Assembly (NCBI GenBank): GCA_028687575.1 | Contig: JAQTZW010000021.1 | Coordinates: 1-37,936 of the forward strand | Direction: 5' to 3' | DNA from: Gallionella sp. | GTDB taxonomy: Bacteria; Pseudomonadota; Gammaproteobacteria; Burkholderiales; Gallionellaceae | Length of the DNA: 37,936 nucleotides | Shown: positions 17,985 through 27,678 of the stretch, piece by piece | Numbering within the stretch: the first letter of the stretch is position 1 | Layout: each line of letters starts with the position of its first letter | Made by a program: the position numbers and the translations under genes | Notes under the pieces: model-generated | Database searches by the model: none | The model's input: only the letters and a program-made list of their open reading frames with translations | Told to the model about the DNA's origin: nothing

Positions 17985-19173
17985 CTATCCAGACAGCACA
18001 GGCCATTTCGGCCAGTTCGGCGGCATCTACATGGCGGAGACACTGATCCCCGCCGTAGAGGAATTGCGCGACCAGTACCTGCGCTTCCGTGACGATGCCG
18101 ATTTCAAGGCCGAATTCGCTTATGAGCTGAAACACTACGTCGGGCGTCCCAGCCCGATTTACCATGCCAAACGGTTGTCCGACAGCCTGGGCGGCGCGCA
18201 GATCTATCTCAAGCGCGAAGACCTGAATCACACCGGCGCGCACAAGATCAACAATGCCATCGGTCAGGCCTTGCTTGCCAAACGGATGGGCAAGAAGCGC
18301 GTGATCGCCGAGACCGGTGCGGGCATGCACGGCGTGGCGACCGCCACCGTGGCGGCGCGTTTCGGCATGGAATGCATCGTGTACATGGGCGCGGAAGACA
18401 TCCAGCGCCAGGCCCCCAACGTGTTCCGCATGAAGCTGCTGGGCGCGACCGTGGTTCCGGTGGAGAGCGGCTCCCGTACCCTGAAGGATGCCTGCAACGA
18501 AGCAATACGCGACTGGGTAACCAACGTCGAATCAACTTTTTACATCTTCGGCACGGCAGCCGGCCCGCATCCCTATCCGATGATGGTGCGCGATTTTCAG
18601 TGTGTGATCGGCGATGAGGCGAAGGTGCAGATGCCGGCAATGATCGGTCGCCAGCCGGATGCGGTGATCGCCTGCGTCGGCGGCGGCTCGAATGCCATTG
18701 GCCTGTTCCATCCCTACATCGAAGTGCCGGACGTTGCGATCATCGGCGTGGAGGCGGGCGGCTACGGCATTGCCAGCGGCCACCATGCCGCGCCGCTGAC
18801 TGCCAACAGCAAGGTGGGCGTGTTGCACGGCAACCGTGTCAACCTGATTCAGGACGACAACGGCCAGATCATCGAGACGCATTCCATTTCCGCCGGGCTG
18901 GATTATCCCGGCGTCGGCCCCGAGCATTGTTTGCTGAAAGAAATCGGTCGCGCGCAATACGTGGCGATCAACGACGACGAGGCGCTGGCCGCATTCGATG
19001 CGCTGTGCCGCTTCGAGGGCATCATCCCCGCGCTGGAATCCAGTCACGCGCTGGCCCATGCGATCAAGATCGCGCCTGCGATGAGCGCCGACAAGGTGCT
19101 GCTGGTCAATCTTTCCGGTCGGGGTGACAAGGATATGAATACCGTGGCGCGCATCAAGGGGATCACACTATGA
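17977..19173 (+). CDS. trpB: Tryptophan synthase beta chain
   Basis: A 398-residue PLP enzyme joining indole and serine to make tryptophan. PLP is held on K90 in [17 protein letters not shown]; the phosphate loop is [10 protein letters not shown], with the activity motifs [12 protein letters not shown] and [12 protein letters not shown]. Family length is normal. It begins inside the end of trpF and ends four bases into trpA (ATGA), as expected for a stable alpha-beta complex. Confidence 0.99.
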   Translation: MYNYPDSTGHFGQFGGIYMAETLIPAVEELRDQYLRFRDDADFKAEFAYELKHYVGRPSPIYHAKRLSDSLGGAQIYLKREDLNHTGAHKINNAIGQALLAKRMGKKRVIAETGAGMHGVATATVAARFGMECIVYMGAEDIQRQAPNVFRMKLLGATVVPVESGSRTLKDACNEAIRDWVTNVESTFYIFGTAAGPHPYPMMVRDFQCVIGDEAKVQMPAMIGRQPDAVIACVGGGSNAIGLFHPYIEVPDVAIIGVEAGGYGIASGHHAAPLTANSKVGVLHGNRVNLIQDDNGQIIETHSISAGLDYPGVGPEHCLLKEIGRAQYVAINDDEALAAFDALCRFEGIIPALESSHALAHAIKIAPAMSADKVLLVNLSGRGDKDMNTVARIKGITL

Positions 19174-19967
19174 GCCGCATCCAGTCCGCTTTTGACAAAC
19201 TCAAGCAGAACAACCGCAAGGCCTTGATTCCATTCATTACGGCGGGTGATCCACATCCCTCGCTGACCGTGCCGCTGATGCATGAGCTGGTGGCGGCGGG
19301 CGCTGACGTAATCGAGCTGGGCGTGCCGTTCTCCGATCCGATGGCCGACGGCCCGACTATCCAGCGCGCTTCCGAACGCGCGCTCAAAAACGGCATGAGC
19401 CTGCGCGGCGTGCTGGAAATCGTTGCCGAGTTCCGCAAGCAGGACGTGGTGACACCGGTGGTGCTGATGGGCTATGGCAATCCGGTCGAGGCGATGGGCT
19501 GGGAGTTGTTCGCGCAGCGTTGTGCAGAGGTCGGCGTGGATGGCGCACTGACGGTGGATTTCCCGCCGGAAGAGAGTCACGAAGCCTTCGAACATCTGCA
19601 ACGCCACGGCGTGGATCCCATCTTCCTGCTGGCACCGACCACGCTGGAGGCGCGCGTCGAACAGGTCGCAAAGCTGGCACGGGGTTACGTCTATTATGTG
19701 TCGCTCAAGGGCGTGACCGGGGCGGGAAATCTCGACCTGTCAGCCATTGAACAGAAACTGCCGCAGTTGCGCAAACACATCAAACTGCCGATAGGCGTGG
19801 GCTTCGGCATCCGCGATGCCGAGACTGCCCGTGCGGTGGCGCAGTTGTGCGATGGCGTAGTGGTGGGTAGCCGCATCGTGCAAGAGATAGAGAATTCCAG
19901 CGAGCAGGATTTGCTCGCGAATGTCGGCAAGCTGGTGAGTGGGTTGCGCGAGGCGCTGGACCGTTAA
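19170..19967 (+). CDS. trpA: Tryptophan synthase alpha chain
   Basis: A 265-residue TIM-barrel subunit that cleaves indole-3-glycerol phosphate to indole, passed by tunnel to TrpB. The catalytic residues are at the standard numbers: E49 in [11 protein letters not shown] and D60 in [11 protein letters not shown]. The phosphate site [12 protein letters not shown] is present. Start ATG 19170 overlaps trpB by four bases. accD follows after 44 bases in the same direction. Confidence 0.99.
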   Translation: MSRIQSAFDKLKQNNRKALIPFITAGDPHPSLTVPLMHELVAAGADVIELGVPFSDPMADGPTIQRASERALKNGMSLRGVLEIVAEFRKQDVVTPVVLMGYGNPVEAMGWELFAQRCAEVGVDGALTVDFPPEESHEAFEHLQRHGVDPIFLLAPTTLEARVEQVAKLARGYVYYVSLKGVTGAGNLDLSAIEQKLPQLRKHIKLPIGVGFGIRDAETARAVAQLCDGVVVGSRIVQEIENSSEQDLLANVGKLVSGLREALDR

Positions 19968-20011
19968 GGTCTGCTCCCGCCGCTGTCGAGTCATAGAAGA
20001 AGGGAAATACC

Positions 20012-20893
20012 ATGAGCTGGTTCCAGAAATTATTGCCCCCCAAGATCAAACGCCGTTTGGGTGAAACCAAAAAAACCGTGCCGGAAGGCCTGTGGAGCAA
20101 GTGTCCGAGCTGCCAGACGGTGATCTATCACTCCGACCTGGAGAAGAATCGCGGTGTCTGTCTGAAATGCAGTCACCACCATCGCGTGCCGGCGCGCACC
20201 CGTCTGGACTGGTTGCTGGACGAGGAAGGTCGCTTCGAGATCGGCGCGGAAGTCTTGCCGGTGGATACGCTCAAATTCAAGGACAGCCGGAAATATTCCG
20301 AGCGGCTGGTGGCGGCCAAACACAGCACCGACGAGGACGACGCGCTGGTGGTGATGCAGGGCAACATCCACGGTGTGCCGGTGGTGGTCGCGGTGTTTGA
20401 GTTCAGCTTCATGGGCGGTTCGATGGGCTCGGTGGTGGGTGAGCGTTTCGTGCGCGGTGTGCAGGTCGCTCTCGGCCAGCAATGCCCCTTCATCTGCTTT
20501 GCCGCCAGCGGCGGCGCGCGCATGCAGGAAGGCCTGCTGTCGCTGATGCAGATGGCCAAGACCTGCGCCGCGCTGACCCAGCTTTCCGAAGAGAAGCTGC
20601 CGTTCTTCTCGGTGCTGACCGACCCCACCATGGGCGGCGTGTCCGCCAGCTTCGCCTTCATGGGCGACGTGGTGATCGCCGAACCCGGCGCACTGATCGG
20701 CTTCGCCGGAGCTCGCGTGATCCAGCAGACCGTGCGCGAGACGCTGCCTGAAGGCTTCCAGCGCGCCGAGTTCCTGCTCGAAAAGGGCGCGATAGACATG
20801 ATCGTAGACCGCCGCGAAATGCGCGACCAACTGGCCACGCTGATCACCCTGCTGACCAGAAAGCCGGCGGTGGCGCAGGCTGTGGCGGCCTGA
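20012..20893 (+). CDS. accD: Acetyl-CoA carboxylase carboxyltransferase subunit beta
   Basis: A 293-residue subunit that, with AccA, moves CO2 from carboxybiotin to acetyl-CoA, giving malonyl-CoA for fatty acids. It has the N-terminal four-cysteine zinc ribbon (C31, C34, C50, C53) and the crotonase-fold part with [26 protein letters not shown] and [19 protein letters not shown] 20012 starts [14 protein letters not shown], the usual AccD beginning. It stands between trpA and folC, a conserved order. Confidence 0.99.
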   Translation: MSWFQKLLPPKIKRRLGETKKTVPEGLWSKCPSCQTVIYHSDLEKNRGVCLKCSHHHRVPARTRLDWLLDEEGRFEIGAEVLPVDTLKFKDSRKYSERLVAAKHSTDEDDALVVMQGNIHGVPVVVAVFEFSFMGGSMGSVVGERFVRGVQVALGQQCPFICFAASGGARMQEGLLSLMQMAKTCAALTQLSEEKLPFFSVLTDPTMGGVSASFAFMGDVVIAEPGALIGFAGARVIQQTVRETLPEGFQRAEFLLEKGAIDMIVDRREMRDQLATLITLLTRKPAVAQAVAA

Positions 20894-20930
20894 CCATTGC
20901 CTGCGCCCCTGCGGGGGGCGCGGCAAGTCG

Positions 20931-21005
20931 GGTAGGGTGGGCACGATTTTGTGCCCACGCTGATTTCCGCACCGCGTGGGCAACGCTGCGCTTTTGCCTA
21001 CCCAC
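20931..21005. repeat. REP-like palindromic repeat between accD and folC
   Basis: GTGGGCAC (20937-20944) and GTGCCCAC (20951-20958) form a hairpin around GATTTT; further on GCGTGGGCA and GCCTACCC (20994-21003) repeat the same words in either orientation. This GTAGGGTGGGCAC word is one I know as a dispersed intergenic repeat in many bacteria. It fills the 128-base gap, ending near the folC start. Confidence 0.65.
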
Positions 21006-21021
21006 CGTGTATCAATGAAAT

Positions 21022-22311
21022 ATGCCGAATACGCTTTCCGACTGGCTCTCCTATCTCGAATCCCTGCATCCCAAGACCATAGAGCTAGGGCTGGCTCGGG
21101 TTGCGGCTGTCAAACAGCGGCTGGGTCTCGAACCCGGCTTTCCGGTCATCATCGTCGGCGGCACCAACGGCAAGGGTTCGGTGTGCGCGATGCTGGAAGC
21201 CATCCTGGCTGCGGCGGGCTATAAGGTCGGCTGCTACACCTCGCCGCATCTGCTGCATTACAACGAACGGGTGCGCATCGCAAAAGAACAGGCGACGGAT
21301 GCCGAGCTGTGCGCGTCGTTCGAGGCCATCGAGCAGGCGCGCGGCGAGACCGCGCTGACCTATTTCGAGTTCGGCACGCTGGCGGCGATGCAGTGCTTCA
21401 TCGCGCATCGGGTGGATGTGGCGATCCTCGAAGTGGGGCTGGGCGGCAGGCTGGACGCGGTGAACGTGTTCGACGCCGATGTCGCGCTGGTCACCAGCGT
21501 GGATATAGACCACACCGATTATCTGGGCGACACCCGCGAAGTAATCGCTTTCGAGAAAGCGGGCATCTACCGCGCTGGGCGCGTGGCAATCTGTGCGGAT
21601 GGCGATGTGCCAGAGACGCTGCGCGACCATGCAGCGACGATTGGTGCACAGCTGTGGCGCATCGGCCACGAATTCGGGTTTTCCCTCCCTGACAAGGGAG
21701 GGCTAGGGTGGGTTTCCGCGCAGTGGGATTTCTTCGGCCCGCGCGGCGAGCGGCATGCGCTGCCGCTGCCGGCCCTGCGCGGTGCGTTTCAGCTCAACAA
21801 TGCCAGCGCCGTGCTGGCCGCGCTGGATGCGTTGCATGACCGGCTGCCGGTGAGTATGGCGGCGGTGCGGCAAGGGCTGGCCGGGGTGCAGCTGGCCGGG
21901 CGTTTCCAGTTCGTGCCGGGCAGGCCGCAGCTGATTCTGGACGTGGCGCACAACCCCCACGCGGCGCGTTCGCTGGCGCAGAATCTGGCAAATCTGCCGC
22001 CCTGTCCGCATACTTACGCGGTGTTCGCGATGCTCAAGGACAAGGACATGGCAGGGGTGGTGCAACTGCTGGCTCCGCATGTGGATACTTGGCTGGTGGC
22101 AGGTATAGATGCGCCACGCGGCGCGTCGGCGGAAGAATTGGCCGACGTGTTACGACAGGCCGGGGTGCGTGGTGAAATTGTCTGTTTTTCTGATACTGCC
22201 CACGCACTGTTACATGCCTGTGATGTGGCTGGCGAAAATGATAGAATCCTCGCCTTCGGATCGTTCTACACCGTGGCGCAGGCAATGGCTGCACGTGGCG
22301 TATCTATGTAA
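21022..22311 (+). CDS. folC: Bifunctional dihydrofolate/folylpolyglutamate synthase
   Basis: A 429-residue Mur-ligase-fold enzyme that adds glutamate to dihydropteroate and to folates. The ATP P-loop is G46-S53 (GGTNGKGS); ligase motifs SPHLLHYNERVRI, LEVGLGGRLDAVN, SVDIDHTDYLG and FEKAGIYR are in place, and LILDVAHNPHAARSL is the C-terminal nucleotide/Glu site. The stretch LPDKGGLGWVS (about residues 222-232) is encoded by a hairpin repeat and looks like extra length against relatives, where FG(x) runs directly to QW-(Y/F)-G. The frame stays open, so the protein should be made. Confidence 0.96.
   Translation: MPNTLSDWLSYLESLHPKTIELGLARVAAVKQRLGLEPGFPVIIVGGTNGKGSVCAMLEAILAAAGYKVGCYTSPHLLHYNERVRIAKEQATDAELCASFEAIEQARGETALTYFEFGTLAAMQCFIAHRVDVAILEVGLGGRLDAVNVFDADVALVTSVDIDHTDYLGDTREVIAFEKAGIYRAGRVAICADGDVPETLRDHAATIGAQLWRIGHEFGFSLPDKGGLGWVSAQWDFFGPRGERHALPLPALRGAFQLNNASAVLAALDALHDRLPVSMAAVRQGLAGVQLAGRFQFVPGRPQLILDVAHNPHAARSLAQNLANLPPCPHTYAVFAMLKDKDMAGVVQLLAPHVDTWLVAGIDAPRGASAEELADVLRQAGVRGEIVCFSDTAHALLHACDVAGENDRILAFGSFYTVAQAMAARGVSM
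21683..21714. repeat. Hairpin repeat inside the folC coding sequence
   Basis: CCCTCCCT (21683-21690), loop GACA, AGGGAGGG (21695-21702), followed by CTAGGGTGGGTT. The same layout, CCCTCCC-hairpin then GGGTGGGC, is at 10682-10720. It is translated in frame as LPDKGGLGW. Confidence 0.7.
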
Positions 22312-22403
22312 TTTATTGAACATAAAAGGTTTTTCGATTATCAGCAAGGATGCTGGAAGCGGGAATCCGGCGCAGGGCGACTCTGGTCACGACAGGTTTA
22401 TCC

Positions 22404-23078
22404 ATGGCAAAGCAACTTACTGAAGAAGAACTCAACCTCCGGCGCACCGCGCGGCGTCGCCTGATCGGTGCGGTTGCGCTGGCGCTGGCAGTAGTGGTAC
22501 TACTGCCCATGGTGCTGGATAGCGAACCCAAGCCTGATGGTCAGGACATTGATCTGAATATTCCCGATCCCGAGAAATCCGGCGAATTCGTGCCCGGTGT
22601 CGCACCTTCAGCGGTGAATGAGATGACCTCGCTGGATGAACCCGCCGGCGAACCAGTCCGACCGGATGCGGCAGTATCTGCTGTATCCGCAGTAGAGCCC
22701 TCCGCGCCTGAAGTTGCTGTCCCATTGGGTGACAAGCAAAGTGGCGGCGCCAAAGCTGCCAATGCTACTTCTTCGCAGCCTGTCAAATTGAACGATGCGA
22801 AATCCGATAAGCCTGCAGTCACTCCCTCCGCGAAAACCGCCAAGGTCGTACCCTCGTCCGGCGGTTTCGTCGTGCAAATAGGCGCGTTTTCCAATACGGT
22901 GACGGCTAATGGCGAAGTTGACAAACTTAAGGTGTGGGGCTTCAAGGCTTACACTGAGCAGGTCGGCAGCGCTACGCGTGTGCGCCTTGGGCCCTATCCT
23001 GATCGCAGCAAGGCGGACGAAGTGCGCCGCGCGCTGGAAGGTCACGGGCTGCATCCCGTCGTCACGGCGATTAAATGA
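22404..23078 (+). CDS. SPOR-domain cell-division protein, DedD-like
   Basis: A 224-residue bitopic membrane protein. A basic cytoplasmic start (KQLTEEELNLRRTARRR) precedes one membrane helix (about 19-36), then a long Pro/Ala/Ser-rich periplasmic linker, then a C-terminal SPOR domain (about 150-222, GFVVQIGAFSNTVTANGEVD and RVRLGPYPDRSKA). SPOR domains bind denuded septal glycan strands. The layout and the folC-x-cvpA-purF place match DedD. I took the ATG at 22404; an upstream in-frame start at 22350 would put 18 odd residues before the conserved beginning. The stop overlaps cvpA by four bases. Confidence 0.9.
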   Translation: MAKQLTEEELNLRRTARRRLIGAVALALAVVVLLPMVLDSEPKPDGQDIDLNIPDPEKSGEFVPGVAPSAVNEMTSLDEPAGEPVRPDAAVSAVSAVEPSAPEVAVPLGDKQSGGAKAANATSSQPVKLNDAKSDKPAVTPSAKTAKVVPSSGGFVVQIGAFSNTVTANGEVDKLKVWGFKAYTEQVGSATRVRLGPYPDRSKADEVRRALEGHGLHPVVTAIK

Positions 23079-23569
23079 CCGCATTCGACTATGTCACGAT
23101 CAGCATCATGCTGATTTCGCTGCTATTGGGTGTCTGGCGTGGCTTTGTCTATGAGGTATTGTCGCTGGCGGGTTGGCCGCTGGCGTTCGTGTTGAGCAAG
23201 TTGTATGCCGCAGAGATCGCGCCGATGTTGCCTGTGGCGCAGGATGAAGCGCGCAGTCTGGCGGCGTATGCGCTGGTGTTCATTGCCGCGCTGATCGTCT
23301 GGGGGTTGCTCACCTGGCTGGTGTCGCGGTTGGTCAAGGCGGCGGGTTTGGGTGTGTTGGACAGCCTGCTGGGCGGGCTGTTCGGAATATTGCGCGGGGC
23401 GTTGGTGGTGTTGCTGATGGTGTGGCTGGCAGGGCTGTCCAGCCTACCGGAGCAGACCTCCTGGCGCGAAGCGAAGTTCAGTCGGGCTGCGGAAGATGTC
23501 GCCCTGCTGACCAAGGTGTGGCTGCCCGACAATATCGCGCAGCGCATGCATTACAGGGATCGTAGTTAA
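23075..23569 (+). CDS. cvpA: CvpA family membrane protein
   Basis: A 164-residue protein with four hydrophobic segments and the CvpA start TAFDYVTISIMLISLLLGVWR, then GFVYEVLSLAGWPLAF. In E. coli CvpA is needed for colicin V production and for envelope robustness; its biochemical role is unknown. ATG 23075 overlaps the SPOR gene stop (ATGA), and purF starts 18 bases after its stop, a conserved pair. Confidence 0.93.
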   Translation: MTAFDYVTISIMLISLLLGVWRGFVYEVLSLAGWPLAFVLSKLYAAEIAPMLPVAQDEARSLAAYALVFIAALIVWGLLTWLVSRLVKAAGLGVLDSLLGGLFGILRGALVVLLMVWLAGLSSLPEQTSWREAKFSRAAEDVALLTKVWLPDNIAQRMHYRDRS

Positions 23570-23587
23570 CTTTTAGGAATTATTGAT

Positions 23588-25111
23588 ATGTGTGGCATTC
23601 TCGGAGTGGTCTCGCATACGCCGGCCAATCAGCTGTTGTATGACGGTTTGCAGGTATTGCAGCATCGTGGGCAGGATGCGGCCGGCATCGCGACGATGGA
23701 CGGCAACACGCTGCATTTTCACAAAGGCAACGGCCTGGTGCGCGACGTGTTCCGCACCCGCAACATGCGTGCGCTGCGCGGCAACGTCGGCATCGCCCAT
23801 GTGCGCTACCCGACCGCAGGTTCGGCGGTAGATCACAACGAGGCCCAGCCTTTTTATGTGAATTCACCGTTCGGTATCGTGCTGGGGCACAACGGCAACC
23901 TGACCAATGCCGAGGAGCTGAAGAAGCAACTGTTCGTCGAGGACCTGCGCCACGTCAACACCAATTCCGATTCCGAAGTGCTGTTGAACGTGATGGCGCA
24001 CGAGTTGCAGGCGAAGTCCAAGGGCTTGCGTCTGGATACCGACACCATCTTCGCCGCTGTTTCGGCAGTGCATCAGCGTTGCCGGGGCGCTTACGCGGTG
24101 GTGGCGGTGATCGCCGGTTACGGTCTGTTGGGCTTCCGCGATATTTATGGCATCCGCCCGCTGGTGATCGGCGTGTGCGACACCCAGGACGGCCCCGAGT
24201 ACCTGATCGCTTCGGAGAGCGTCGCGCTGGATACGCTGGGCTTCCGCTTCCTGCGCGATGTCCAGCCCGGTGAGGCGGTGTTTGTGGACTTGCAAGGGCA
24301 GTTACACAGCAAGCAATGCAGCGACAATCCGAAACTCAACTCCTGCATCTTCGAGTACGTCTACTTTGCCCGACCGGATTCGGTGATAGATGGCGTTTCG
24401 GTGTATGAATCGCGCCTGCTGATGGGCGAATTCCTGGCCGACAAGCTGGCGCGCGTCTGGCCGGATGTGAAAATAGACGTGGTCATCCCGATTCCCGATT
24501 CCAGTCGCCCCAGCGCGCTGCAACTGGCCAATCGCCTCAACATCCCGTTCCGCGAAGGTTTCGTCAAGAACCGCTACATCGGCCGCACCTTCATCATGCC
24601 GGGGCAGGCGATGCGCAAGAAATCGGTGCGCCAGAAGCTCAACGCCATCGGCATCGAATTCAAGGGCAAGAACGTGTTGCTGGTGGACGATTCCATCGTG
24701 CGCGGCACCACCAGCCGCGAGATCGTGCAAATGGCGCGCGACGCCGGTGCGCTCAAGGTTTACTTTGCTTCCGCAGCCCCACCGGTGCGCTTCCCCAACG
24801 TCTATGGCATAGACATGCCCAGCCGCGCGGAACTGATCGCCACCGGGCGTAACGACGATCAGATCTGTGCCGAGATCGGCGCGGATGCACTGATCTATCA
24901 GGATCTGGAAGACCTCAAGTCGGCAGTGCGCAAGGCCAATCCGGCCATCGTGGATTTCGATGCATCGTGTTTTGACGGCAAGTACATCACCGGCGACATC
25001 ACGCCGCAGTACCTGAACGCCATCGAGGCGCGCCGCAGCGGCGAGAAACAGACTGCGCCCGAGGATGACCAGATGGAGTTGGAACTGGCGATGAGCGTGT
25101 CGTCCATGTAG
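23588..25111 (+). CDS. purF: Amidophosphoribosyltransferase
   Basis: A 507-residue enzyme that starts purine synthesis by making phosphoribosylamine from PRPP and glutamine. The N-terminal glutaminase begins [10 protein letters not shown], with Cys2 as nucleophile after Met removal; blocks [28 protein letters not shown] and [12 protein letters not shown] follow. The PRPP-binding part is [20 protein letters not shown]. No propeptide is present. Ribosome site TAGGAA is nine bases upstream. In relatives metZ follows purF directly; here 1.4 kb is inserted. Confidence 0.99.
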   Translation: MCGILGVVSHTPANQLLYDGLQVLQHRGQDAAGIATMDGNTLHFHKGNGLVRDVFRTRNMRALRGNVGIAHVRYPTAGSAVDHNEAQPFYVNSPFGIVLGHNGNLTNAEELKKQLFVEDLRHVNTNSDSEVLLNVMAHELQAKSKGLRLDTDTIFAAVSAVHQRCRGAYAVVAVIAGYGLLGFRDIYGIRPLVIGVCDTQDGPEYLIASESVALDTLGFRFLRDVQPGEAVFVDLQGQLHSKQCSDNPKLNSCIFEYVYFARPDSVIDGVSVYESRLLMGEFLADKLARVWPDVKIDVVIPIPDSSRPSALQLANRLNIPFREGFVKNRYIGRTFIMPGQAMRKKSVRQKLNAIGIEFKGKNVLLVDDSIVRGTTSREIVQMARDAGALKVYFASAAPPVRFPNVYGIDMPSRAELIATGRNDDQICAEIGADALIYQDLEDLKSAVRKANPAIVDFDASCFDGKYITGDITPQYLNAIEARRSGEKQTAPEDDQMELELAMSVSSM

Positions 25112-25178
25112 GAGCGAGAAGCAGGCGTGCTCACACCCCCAAGTTTCGAAAGCGATAACCGAGCAGAGGAGAAAAGCC

Positions 25179-25472
25179 ATGCATAAACAAGATGTTGTGA
25201 AATTTCTTGAGGCGCACAAGCAAGAAATGATGACACGCTTTGACGTGAAGCATTTGGCACTGTTTGGTTCGACGGTTCGCAACGAGGCAATGGATGGCAG
25301 CGATGTGGATGTGCTGGTTGAATTCGAGCATGGCGAGACTTACCGTAATTATTTCGACTTGCTGTTTTTCCTAGAGGACAACTTGCATGTCCCGATAGAC
25401 CTGGTGTGTGCCGATGCGTTGCGTCCGCAACTTAGACCGCATATCGAGCGTGAGGCACTCTATGTCGCATGA
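25179..25472 (+). CDS. mntA: MntA-type nucleotidyltransferase antitoxin (MNT domain)
   Basis: A 97-residue minimal nucleotidyltransferase with the GSX10DXD signature: G30-S31, then D42 and D44 in GSDVDVLVEF. It also has the usual LFGSTVRNEA. In type VII systems MntA chemically modifies (AMPylates) its HEPN partner and so blocks it. A strong GAGGAGA ribosome site lies before the ATG. Its stop overlaps the hepT start by 11 bases, so the two are made together. Base composition is lower in GC than purF and metZ on either side, suggesting acquisition. Confidence 0.9.
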   Translation: MHKQDVVKFLEAHKQEMMTRFDVKHLALFGSTVRNEAMDGSDVDVLVEFEHGETYRNYFDLLFFLEDNLHVPIDLVCADALRPQLRPHIEREALYVA

Positions 25473-25830
25473 ACGGGAGTGGAAACTATACTTCGACGAC
25501 ATGCTCGGTTTTTGCGAAAAGATTGTCAGCTACACAGACGGGTTAAGCCGGGAAAAATTTGAAGCCAGCGGCTTGAATTACGATGCGACACTCTGGAATG
25601 TACAACTGTGTGGAGAAGCCGCAAAGAACATTCCGGAGCCGATACGCAAGCAAATGCAGGAAGTTCCCTGGCGCGAACTAATCGGCATGCGTAACCGACT
25701 TGCACATGGTTACTTCGGCATCAATAACACTATCCTCTGGCATGTGGTTTCCGCTGAAATCCCCAAGTTGCTTGCGTCTTTGCAGCACATTCAAAACACC
25801 CGCCGCGATATTTTTGAAGGGCAAACGTAA
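25462..25830 (+). CDS. hepT: HepT-type HEPN toxin (DUF86 ribonuclease)
   Basis: A 122-residue all-helical HEPN protein. The active-site motif R-x4-H-x-Y is complete: R77, H82 and Y84 in GMRNRLAHGYF. Arg and His are the RNase residues and the Tyr is the modification target of MntA in studied pairs. It also has the helix-1 acidic start EREWKLYFDDML and NVQLCGEAAKNIPE. Start ATG 25462 overlaps mntA by 11 bases; an earlier in-frame ATG at 25408 would add 18 residues unlike the family. With mntA it forms a full, apparently working toxin-antitoxin module. Confidence 0.9.
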   Translation: MSHEREWKLYFDDMLGFCEKIVSYTDGLSREKFEASGLNYDATLWNVQLCGEAAKNIPEPIRKQMQEVPWRELIGMRNRLAHGYFGINNTILWHVVSAEIPKLLASLQHIQNTRRDIFEGQT

Positions 25831-25880
25831 AAAATGATTCATAGTTTGGGGTGTCCGTATTAAGCGTATTTTGGAGACAC

Positions 25881-26501
25881 ATGTATATTCCTGCGCATTT
25901 TGCTGAAACGGATTTGGTGATCTTGCATGACTTTATGCGCCAAAATGCTTTTGCGACGCTGGTCACTTCTCAGGATGGTGTGCCTTCTGCGAATCATTTA
26001 CCGATGATGTTGGATGTGAGCAAAGGCACTCACGGCGTACTGGTTGGGCACATGGCGCGCAATAATCCGCAGTGGCAAACATTGGCAACAGGTGCGCCAG
26101 TGTTGGCGATTTTTCAGGGGGCACATGCGTATATTTCGCCTGCGTGGTATGAGAAAAACGCGATGAATGTGCCGACGTGGAATTTCATGGCGGTTCATGC
26201 GTATGGCGTGGCAAGGATTTTGTCTGAAAATGAATTGGTACAAGCCTTGTATCAACTCACGGATGAAAATGAAAAGTCGTCTGTTGAACCGTGGAAGTTG
26301 GAATTGACGCAAGAGATGCGCGAGCGAATGTTGGGCGCGATTGTGGGTTTTGAAATCACACTGAATCGTGTCGAAGGAAAATTCAAAATGAGCCAAAATC
26401 GCTCACAACAAGATCAGTGCAATATCGTTGAAAAGTTATTGAAACATAGCCATGGCAAAGAAGTCGCGCACTGGATGAGTAAAGCATTGGAAAGGAAATA
26501 A
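25881..26501 (+). CDS. FMN-binding, PaiB-like protein
   Basis: A 206-residue protein of the PaiB/FMN-binding split-barrel family: it starts MYIPAHFAETDLVILHDFM, then FATLVTSQDGVPSANHLPMM, HGVLVGHMARNNPQW, GAHAYISPAWYEKN, VPTWNFMAVHAYG and the end VGFEITLNRVEGKFKMSQNR. Bacillus PaiB is called a transcriptional repressor, yet the fold is of flavin proteins and the real role is unclear. GC is clearly lower than in neighbours (one 60-base row at 26221 counts 22 G+C). ATG 25881 follows TTGGAGA. It ends two bases before metZ starts. Confidence 0.9.
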   Translation: MYIPAHFAETDLVILHDFMRQNAFATLVTSQDGVPSANHLPMMLDVSKGTHGVLVGHMARNNPQWQTLATGAPVLAIFQGAHAYISPAWYEKNAMNVPTWNFMAVHAYGVARILSENELVQALYQLTDENEKSSVEPWKLELTQEMRERMLGAIVGFEITLNRVEGKFKMSQNRSQQDQCNIVEKLLKHSHGKEVAHWMSKALERK

Positions 26502-26502
26502 A

Positions 26503-27678
26503 ATGTCAGAACAAGATTATCAACCCGAAACTTTAGGCGTGCGCGCCGGCACGGTGCGCAGCCAGTTCGGCGAACACAGCGAGGCGATGTTTCTGACTTC
26601 CAGCTTTGTGTTCGAGAGCGCGGCGCAGGCGGCGAAGCGTTTTATCGGCGAGGAGCCGGGCAACATCTACGCGCGTTTTACCAATCCTACCGTGACGATG
26701 TTCGAGGAGCGTCTGGCGGCGCTGGAAGGTGCGGAGCAATGCATCGCCACCGCATCGGGCATGTCGGCGATTCTGGCTTGTGTGATGGGCGTGCTGAAAG
26801 CGGGCGATCACATTGTCGCCTCGGTCAGCCTGTTCGGTGCGACGGTCAATCTGTTCAACAACATCATCAAGAAATTCGGCGTGGAAACAAGCTATGTTTC
26901 CGCCACCGACGTGGCCGAATGGCAGGCGGCGGTGCGTCCCAATACGAAATTATTTTTTCTGGAAACGCCCTCTAACCCGCTGACCGAGATCTCCGACATC
27001 GCCGCCATCGCGGCTGTGGCAAAAGGTTGTGGCGCGCTGCTGGCGGTGGACAACTGTTTCTGCACGCCCATCCTGCAACAGCCACTCAAATTGGGCGCGG
27101 ATATCGTGATCCATTCCGCCACCAAATACCTCGACGGCCAAGGGCGCGTGCTGGGCGGCGCGGTTTTGGGCAGCAAGAAAAATCTGGAAGGTGTGTATGG
27201 CTTTCTGCGCACCGCCGGGCCGACCATGAGCGCGTTCAACGCATGGGTGTTCTTGAAGGGCATGGAGACGCTGAAGTTGCGCATGGATGCACACAGCGCC
27301 AATGCGCTGGAACTGGCGCGCTGGCTGGAAGCGCACCCGAATGTGGCGCGCGTTTTCTATCCCGGCTTGCCCTCGCATCCGCAACACGCGCTGGCGATGC
27401 GCCAGCAAAAGACTGGCGGTGGCATCGTCGCCTTCGAGGTGAAGGGCGGCAAGGAGGCGGCCTGGCGGGTGATAGACAGCACCAGTATGCTGTCCATCAC
27501 CGCCAATCTGGGCGATACTCGCACCACCATCTGTCACTCTGCCAGCACCACTCACGCGCGCATCACGCCCGAAGCCAGAGCGGCGGCCGGCATCAGCGAT
27601 GGCTTGATCCGCATCGGGGTCGGCCTGGAGGCGATAGAGGATATCAAGGCCGATCTGGCACGCGGTCTCAATCAATAA
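26503..27678 (+). CDS. metZ: O-succinylhomoserine sulfhydrylase
   Basis: A 391-residue PLP enzyme of the Cys/Met metabolism family that makes homocysteine directly from O-succinylhomoserine and sulfide. PLP lysine is K208 in HSATKYLDGQGRVLGG; other marks are YARFTNPTVTMFEERLAALE, ATASGMSAI, FLETPSNPL and DNCFCTPILQQPL. It is called MetZ and not MetB/MetC by its overall similarity and by the betaproteobacterial purF-metZ neighbourhood. Its ribosome site (GGAAAGGAA) lies in the last codons of the paiB-like gene. Confidence 0.94.
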   Translation: MSEQDYQPETLGVRAGTVRSQFGEHSEAMFLTSSFVFESAAQAAKRFIGEEPGNIYARFTNPTVTMFEERLAALEGAEQCIATASGMSAILACVMGVLKAGDHIVASVSLFGATVNLFNNIIKKFGVETSYVSATDVAEWQAAVRPNTKLFFLETPSNPLTEISDIAAIAAVAKGCGALLAVDNCFCTPILQQPLKLGADIVIHSATKYLDGQGRVLGGAVLGSKKNLEGVYGFLRTAGPTMSAFNAWVFLKGMETLKLRMDAHSANALELARWLEAHPNVARVFYPGLPSHPQHALAMRQQKTGGGIVAFEVKGGKEAAWRVIDSTSMLSITANLGDTRTTICHSASTTHARITPEARAAAGISDGLIRIGVGLEAIEDIKADLARGLNQ

